Position numbers and translations under genes: made by a program. From NCBI GenBank assembly GCA_002496635.1, contig DAKQ01000021.1, positions 1-11,370 of the forward strand: a stretch of 11,370 bases of DNA. Reading direction: 5' to 3'. Position 1 is the first letter of the stretch, and every line of letters starts with the position of its first letter. The notes beneath the pieces are model-generated. The model was not told the DNA's origin. It saw only the letters and a program-made list of their open reading frames with translations, and made no database searches. Shown here one piece after another: positions 8,301 through 11,370 of the stretch. The DNA is from Euryarchaeota archaeon UBA82 (GTDB lineage: Archaea > Thermoplasmatota > Poseidoniia > Poseidoniales > Poseidoniaceae).

Positions 8301-9016
8301 TTGACACAATTGATACGGACGCCGATAAACTCGATATGATCTACGCTTGGGACTTTGAATGGGAAGATACGAATCTTGATGGAAATGGAACAGGAGATAT
8401 TGATTCAACTGGCGTCTCCATCTCAATCGAGGATTTGCCTGCAGGGACATGGACAATTACACTAACAGTAACCGATGATGATTTGGCTTCAACTACGCAG
8501 ACAATCACTATTTCTGTTGATGAGAAACCTCCAGAAGGGATCCTCGCAGAATTCAGTGAAGCACTTGGTGTGAGTCAGACTATGTCAATCGTCATTTTCT
8601 TCCTCATTGCTCTTGTGCTGGTTCTCGCCTCATTCTTGGCAGTAACTCGACGTTCACCTTCGGATGATCTGCTCGAATCAGCTGGTTCGAGTAAAATGTG
8701 GGATTCTACCACTTTACCAACCTATGAGTCGCCTTCTCAAACTCCTGCGTATGAACAAACAGCGCAACCTACCCAGCCAACTCAACCTGTTGCTCAACCA
8801 TCGTTTGAACAACCCCCTCAGGCTAATCAAGGGCCACCTTTGCCAGCAGGTGGACTTCCTCAAGGTTGGACTATGGAACAATGGGCATACTATGGCGAAC
8901 AGTACTTGGCAACAAATCAACCACCTGCACCAGTTGCTCAACCGACATCTTCAATGACTCCAACAACCCAAGACACAAACAGCCTGTCGAGTTTACTTGA
9001 TGATTTGGATTTGTGA
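5387..9016 (+). CDS. Large PKD-repeat surface protein, C-terminally membrane anchored (paralogue B)
   Basis: This 1209-residue protein is a tandem paralogue of the preceding gene and has no assigned function. The signal peptide is at about 1-22 (core VVFVLFMLM). The shared N-terminal domain starts at W51 (WRIGDKW) and has C247/C269. A CARDB-like domain lies at about 425-545. PKD-like repeats start near 546, 636, 729, 837 and 946. Cys pairs are at 581/600, 684/693 and 884/903. The last pair brackets an acidic DxDxxxDSDLDG loop, and a second Asp-rich loop follows W988. The membrane helix is at about 1066-1086 and is followed by TRR. The 120-residue cytoplasmic tail is rich in P and Q, carries GGLPQGWTMEQWAYYGEQYL (1155-1174), and ends in LSSLLDDLDL. 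ATG 5387 is the only sensible start. GAGGAAG lies 13 bases upstream, rather far for a ribosome site. A weak TATA-like GAGTATAG near 5350-5357 could give a very short leader. The stop is 5 bases before the sepF-like gene. Confidence 0.92.
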   Translation: MANRTTVVFVLFMLMTTSLMALTKNTFILEDEELIESSSKSTTTAAEIASWRIGDKWTYETQFDVAQLIAQANVSASLNTLTGDTVYEVEDIFFINVDGIQTLAYKLKIEGDFSSGNSGATLEGVSGRLDIGYSGEDIIRVRDQAVINSEFELDVDFAPFNLGFLTQNIAVINFDTYYDPPKERYDFPLRTGDQWYMPFMSGTSVSGTSDYFDPSEFDTNGAENNSWQVTTDGIPTEDGQNIKYEGCDESYKVNEWNATGVSSGFNWYCPAARFNSWIRISNAAGFTIDWLLKDYEPVDSFGVDKRKTPGDRNVDIEVTTQFVATLPDSMSEIYGFYAVAPNNTPEVNKNLQLRYEMTGTLLNPITDSNGKIEESINVSNVQDDTTASDDYTSNGVIVWDPVQEIIGVATIVVDLNVVGIDLVAQEDSIIVTRTRGSEVATLSKSIGYNALPGDLLSFSLPAQNRGVLTSPSTEMEVIVPGGQAIRQAVPAIDAYSEQRIDVDWTVPEGATIGNQSLTFTVDPDQLVAGDANRSNNQASIDIFIGRAPNASINIEAGKYSFEDIFIDARNSFDPDGGDVECRFEIESRPGLIDVITTPDCAMTWNWTDGGVWELTTIVTDDELDSTTLVNYVTVLNRAPYMNLSHPTEIAVDTQITIDASDSGDIDTTSPSGQQVSISWPDLNCQEGLTQPTCTFTPMEEGLIEIKAIATDDDGAQTEVVSNLTVLNIAPEVGEIEVWIAGVNTPFDANGTWILDEDQTVILRAQGSDSLNDRDQLILNWNLSDLMPEMMVSTDGSASDVATSWPTSGQHVISVRAVDDDGVSSEPSLAMVTIENVAPTITAGTNFNFAISDPRGFYSVNEEDVVVFDVIGSDTESDMDTLQICWDTDATTDSDLDGTLNNDCDVEGDRLETMWESSGYRTITAWVMDDDGEMDSLSAVVYVDNRIPIAKISYGNGSLDNLVEGDTLNITGFDTIDTDADKLDMIYAWDFEWEDTNLDGNGTGDIDSTGVSISIEDLPAGTWTITLTVTDDDLASTTQTITISVDEKPPEGILAEFSEALGVSQTMSIVIFFLIALVLVLASFLAVTRRSPSDDLLESAGSSKMWDSTTLPTYESPSQTPAYEQTAQPTQPTQPVAQPSFEQPPQANQGPPLPAGGLPQGWTMEQWAYYGEQYLATNQPPAPVAQPTSSMTPTTQDTNSLSSLLDDLDL

Positions 9017-9021
9017 CATAT

Positions 9022-9570
9022 ATGGGAAATTTGTGGCAGTTTTTTGGCTTACCAGATCCGGAGGGTGGTTCACAGCCACCTCAGCAACAAAGACCAGTTG
9101 CTGAACAGCAACCTACGTTAGAGCAACGAGAACAGATTGTAGAGCCACTTGTTGAAGAGACTCAAGAAGTGGCTCCTTTGTTAGCACCTCCTACTTCCTG
9201 GATGGGGCCAGTCACTCCGGATGGCGAACCTTTTCATGATCTTTCATCCTTTGCAAGAACAACAAAGATTCGTCCAAAGAGGGCTCTCCGATATGTTAAG
9301 CCAGATTCAAAATATAGGATTTACACAAATCAAATCTCTGAACGAGTTCGTCAAGGAGATACTGTTATTGTTGATCTACGTCCTCTTGTTCATATGGATT
9401 CCCACCAGCAAGCATGTCGTAGAGAATTACGAACGATGTGTGAGCGGGTTGGCGTAGCGATCTTCGCCCTTGATTCAGAGGATAAGTTGCTCATGATTCC
9501 AGGTTCAGATGTCGTTGTAGAGAGAAATAAACACGAACTTGGAATCACTCGCCTGCTACGAGTTGAATGA
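9022..9570 (+). CDS. sepF: SepF-like cell division protein (FtsZ membrane anchor candidate)
   Basis: This 182-residue cytosolic protein would tether FtsZ to the membrane during division, the role of archaeal SepF. The N-terminus MGNLWQFFGL looks like the short amphipathic membrane-binding helix of SepF. A P/Q/E-rich, probably disordered linker covers about 11-70. The C-terminal domain (about 89-167) fits the SepF/DUF552 pattern: YVKP, then a helix, then QGDTVIVDLRPL (111-122), a long helix (QQACRRELRTMCERVG), AIFAL, a charged turn, KLLMIPGSDVVV. Two starts are possible: GTG 9013, which overlaps the TGA stop of the upstream gene, or ATG 9022. I chose ATG 9022 because it puts the amphipathic helix at the extreme N-terminus. 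Neither start has a strong ribosome site, so translation may be coupled to the surface-protein gene. The family call rests on pattern recognition, with no database search. Confidence 0.74.
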   Translation: MGNLWQFFGLPDPEGGSQPPQQQRPVAEQQPTLEQREQIVEPLVEETQEVAPLLAPPTSWMGPVTPDGEPFHDLSSFARTTKIRPKRALRYVKPDSKYRIYTNQISERVRQGDTVIVDLRPLVHMDSHQQACRRELRTMCERVGVAIFALDSEDKLLMIPGSDVVVERNKHELGITRLLRVE

Positions 9571-9579
9571 GTGATTGTC

Positions 9580-10869
9580 ATGAGCGAAGATCAAAAAGAG
9601 AAATTCGCAGGTTCTTATCTCGAATTATTTGCAGCCTCTGCGGCCATGTTTCTTCTTTTTGCAATCATGATAACCTGGTTAGTGTTCAAAACACCTTATG
9701 GGTTGTTTGATGATTATGAACGACTGAAAACTGTTAATTTCATATTCATTGTACTATTTTCTCTTGGCCCAATGATTGCTGTTCTAGCAGGGATTGCATT
9801 TGATACGTTTCCTTTGGTGTACAAAATCCCATCATTTGAACAGACCACAATGCGCCATTTCCTTCAACTCAATATACTCGGACAACTGTTTATTTTCATC
9901 GGTATATTTTCTACAGACTGGGATTTGTTGATCGAATTATCAGGAATAGGAATCGTCCTTCTTTCTCTCTCTCTACTCTCATTGGCTAGTCCTGCCATCG
10001 ATGTATTTCGAACAAAAAGTGAAGTGGATGAAGTGGGGGTGTTTTCATACGCTCCGGGCATCCTCTTGGTTATTTGTGGACTTGTCATCATCGTTTCGTG
10101 GTTCTTTAGGAATATTGACGGTATGATTGAACTCGGTATTTCATTTACTGTAGCATTATTCTCATGCATGCAGATTGCAACATGTTTGTTATCACACTTC
10201 AACCGTCGCCTAGGATGGGAAGTTACGAAACCAAAATCTCTTCAATTTAAATTCGCATTATTCTTCGTGATTGCTCTCACCCATGTTGTAATCAGTGCAC
10301 TTAGAGGAAGAGATCTTGTTGGAGAAGATATTGTCGACATTTCGCTGACAGCTTTATTCATCCTCATGTTCTTTATTGTTAATCCGAAAAGAATTCTTCA
10401 ACTTTCCTTCGGATCATTAGCGAAGCCTCATTCAAGAATGGTCTTGGGCGGATACCTACTCCTTCCCATCCTAGCAGTTATCTCATCAGGGCCTATTTGG
10501 ACAGGACACGAGGGAATAGCCTCGGTCCAGCCTGCACATTGGTTGCTCCTAGCCAGTTCGGGATTCCTTATCGTCTGGGGCTTCGCTTTGTTCCTACACG
10601 AAGATCATTTACACATTTCATTATCGAATAGATCCACTCCCTGGATTACATTCCTTTCGCTAATGATTGGAGCGATTCTGATTTGTTGGTCTCTTTACGA
10701 CAAGAACGTACTCACAACTGGTAAGAACTATGCTCCGTTTATCGGTTGGGCAGTCGCTCAAATCGTCGGCATCCTATCTCTTACGTATCTTCTTGCAAGG
10801 CATATCTTCTTCCCGAATGAGAATTGGCATCGCATTCCGATGTTTTACAATCGGTTTCTATCAAAGTAA
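9580..10869 (+). CDS. Twelve-helix integral membrane protein of unknown function
   Basis: This 429-residue protein has about twelve hydrophobic helices, at roughly residues 15-36, 52-75, 94-113, 117-139, 157-176, 183-206, 222-241, 250-268, 287-305, 320-339, 354-373 and 385-407. Loops are short and there is no signal peptide or soluble domain. Histidines lie at or near membrane boundaries (H93 in MRHFLQLN, H235 in LTHVV, H340/H343/H345 in LHEDHLH, H408 in ARHIF). The helix count and a few sequence patterns loosely recall the heme-copper oxidase subunit I / NnrS fold, but I see no diagnostic ligand motif and do not assign it. A transporter is equally possible. ATG 9580 is preferred to GTG 9571 because GTGAT at 9571-9575 could pair with the anti-Shine-Dalgarno end of 16S rRNA and starts 9 bases before it. 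It follows the sepF-like stop by 9 bases, so co-transcription is likely. Its 3' end overlaps the convergent maf gene. Confidence 0.88.
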   Translation: MSEDQKEKFAGSYLELFAASAAMFLLFAIMITWLVFKTPYGLFDDYERLKTVNFIFIVLFSLGPMIAVLAGIAFDTFPLVYKIPSFEQTTMRHFLQLNILGQLFIFIGIFSTDWDLLIELSGIGIVLLSLSLLSLASPAIDVFRTKSEVDEVGVFSYAPGILLVICGLVIIVSWFFRNIDGMIELGISFTVALFSCMQIATCLLSHFNRRLGWEVTKPKSLQFKFALFFVIALTHVVISALRGRDLVGEDIVDISLTALFILMFFIVNPKRILQLSFGSLAKPHSRMVLGGYLLLPILAVISSGPIWTGHEGIASVQPAHWLLLASSGFLIVWGFALFLHEDHLHISLSNRSTPWITFLSLMIGAILICWSLYDKNVLTTGKNYAPFIGWAVAQIVGILSLTYLLARHIFFPNENWHRIPMFYNRFLSK

Positions 10870-11370
10870 TTGGCTTAGGTCATTGAGGTAATCGAGAGAT
10901 TCTTCCGTAAATCCAAGAACTGTTGATTCTGATCCTTCAACTAAGCGTGCATATTCACCCATCGCACCAGCTAGATCATAGCCACCTGCTTTTCCTTTCC
11001 ATGAATGAGATTCAATCAGTTCAACTAAAACATCATCTGAAAATTCACTAAACTCAACAATTGAACATTCGATTGTTGTAGTCCAACGTTCCATCGCGTA
11101 CACTGAAGTTGCAGACCATACCCTATGCCTTCTACCTCGTAGACGGAGAAGCATACTTGTTGCATGTGTAACATCTTCTGGTTGGCCAAGTGCAGTATTT
11201 TCATCGTCAGGATCCTCAACCAAGGTATCTGCAACCACGACTACATCCGCATCAATAGGAAATGAAACAGCGCTTGATTTTCTCAAAGATACTTGTTGGA
11301 CTTGTTCAGAAACAGAACCTCTAGGTACTCTTTCGTCAACATTAGCCAGTGGTTTTTGCACAACATCTGA
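10861..11370 (-). CDS. maf: Maf-family nucleotide pyrophosphatase, N-terminus beyond the window
   Basis: The frame stays open to the right edge (SDVVQKPLANVDERV...), so the 169 residues seen are the C-terminal part. The usual N-terminal SxSPRR substrate motif must lie outside the window. Maf proteins hydrolyse non-canonical or modified NTPs to NMP and pyrophosphate, cleaning the nucleotide pool, and are historically linked to septum formation. Recognisable blocks are DADVVVVADTLV (with the metal-binding Asp of ADT), LGQPEDVTHATSMLLRLRGRRHRVWSAT (its central part typical of Maf) and WKGKAGGYDLAGAMGEYARLVEGS near the C-terminus. Compared from memory with Bacillus subtilis Maf, the Lys of GKP is Gln here, and the Gln of GAYGIQG is Ala. 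The acidic insert EDPDDEN after ADTLV may be typical of archaeal members. An in-frame GTG at 11361-11359 is probably internal, because the product would lack the N-terminal motif. The stop overlaps the convergent membrane-protein gene by 9 bases. Confidence 0.9.
   Translation of the reverse strand, partial: SDVVQKPLANVDERVPRGSVSEQVQQVSLRKSSAVSFPIDADVVVVADTLVEDPDDENTALGQPEDVTHATSMLLRLRGRRHRVWSATSVYAMERWTTTIECSIVEFSEFSDDVLVELIESHSWKGKAGGYDLAGAMGEYARLVEGSESTVLGFTEESLDYLNDLSQLL

Noticed and set aside
8664..8957. Overlapping forward and reverse frames over the P/Q-rich tail of paralogue B
   Set aside because: Low-complexity CAA/CCT codons open every frame here. The translations are simple repeats of the tail composition in another register.
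1832..9016. A fragmented single gene, i.e. one giant surface protein split by a frameshift
   Set aside because: Each half has its own signal peptide, full domain set, membrane helix and tail motif, so these are two complete paralogues.
9864..10202. Minus-strand open frame of 112 residues inside the 12-helix gene
   Set aside because: It is antisense to a convincing membrane protein; there is no promoter, ribosome site or family pattern.

Overview
The window looks like chromosomal DNA of a planktonic euryarchaeon, most likely Marine Group II (Ca. Poseidoniales) or a close relative. The supporting signs are an archaeal two-repeat TATA-binding protein, an archaeal-type mevalonate kinase, an archaeal SepF-like division protein, and two very large PKD-repeat surface proteins whose cytoplasmic tails carry a GLPxGWxMEQWxxYGxQ(W/Y)L motif that I associate from memory with this group. 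The lineage call is inference, because there is no rRNA in the window. Coding density is very high, and no tRNA, mobile element, CRISPR array or prophage sequence was seen. No stretch longer than 300 bases lacks a gene.

Layout: (1) 1-92 is a short non-coding leader with an inverted repeat and an imperfect direct repeat. (2) Mevalonate kinase (93-1097, +) is followed by a hairpin-forming repeat and a T-run. (3) TBP (1172-1786, +) is preceded by a clear TATA box placed for a leaderless mRNA, with a small inverted repeat just upstream of the box. (4) Two tandem paralogous surface proteins follow (1832-5332 and 5387-9016, +). Each has a signal peptide, a shared N-terminal domain of about 300 residues, a CARDB-like Ig domain, five PKD-like repeats, one C-terminal membrane helix and a cytoplasmic tail. 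(5) A SepF-like protein (9022-9570, +) and a 12-helix membrane protein of unknown function (9580-10869, +) are packed behind the second surface protein with gaps of only 5 and 9 bases. (6) A Maf-family nucleotide pyrophosphatase (10861 to the window edge, -) converges on this cluster and overlaps the membrane-protein gene by 9 bases. Its N-terminus is outside the window.

The left part is housekeeping: isoprenoid lipid precursor synthesis and basal transcription. The most interesting part is the compact surface protein / SepF / 12-helix block. It suggests, without proving, that calcium-stabilised, disulfide-bonded envelope proteins are made together with a component that anchors FtsZ to the membrane. 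Maf proteins are also historically linked to septation, but here the gene is on the opposite strand. Further points of note are a TBP with an apparent insertion of about 22 residues in its second repeat, and a Maf protein with non-standard residues at two positions usually considered part of the active site.
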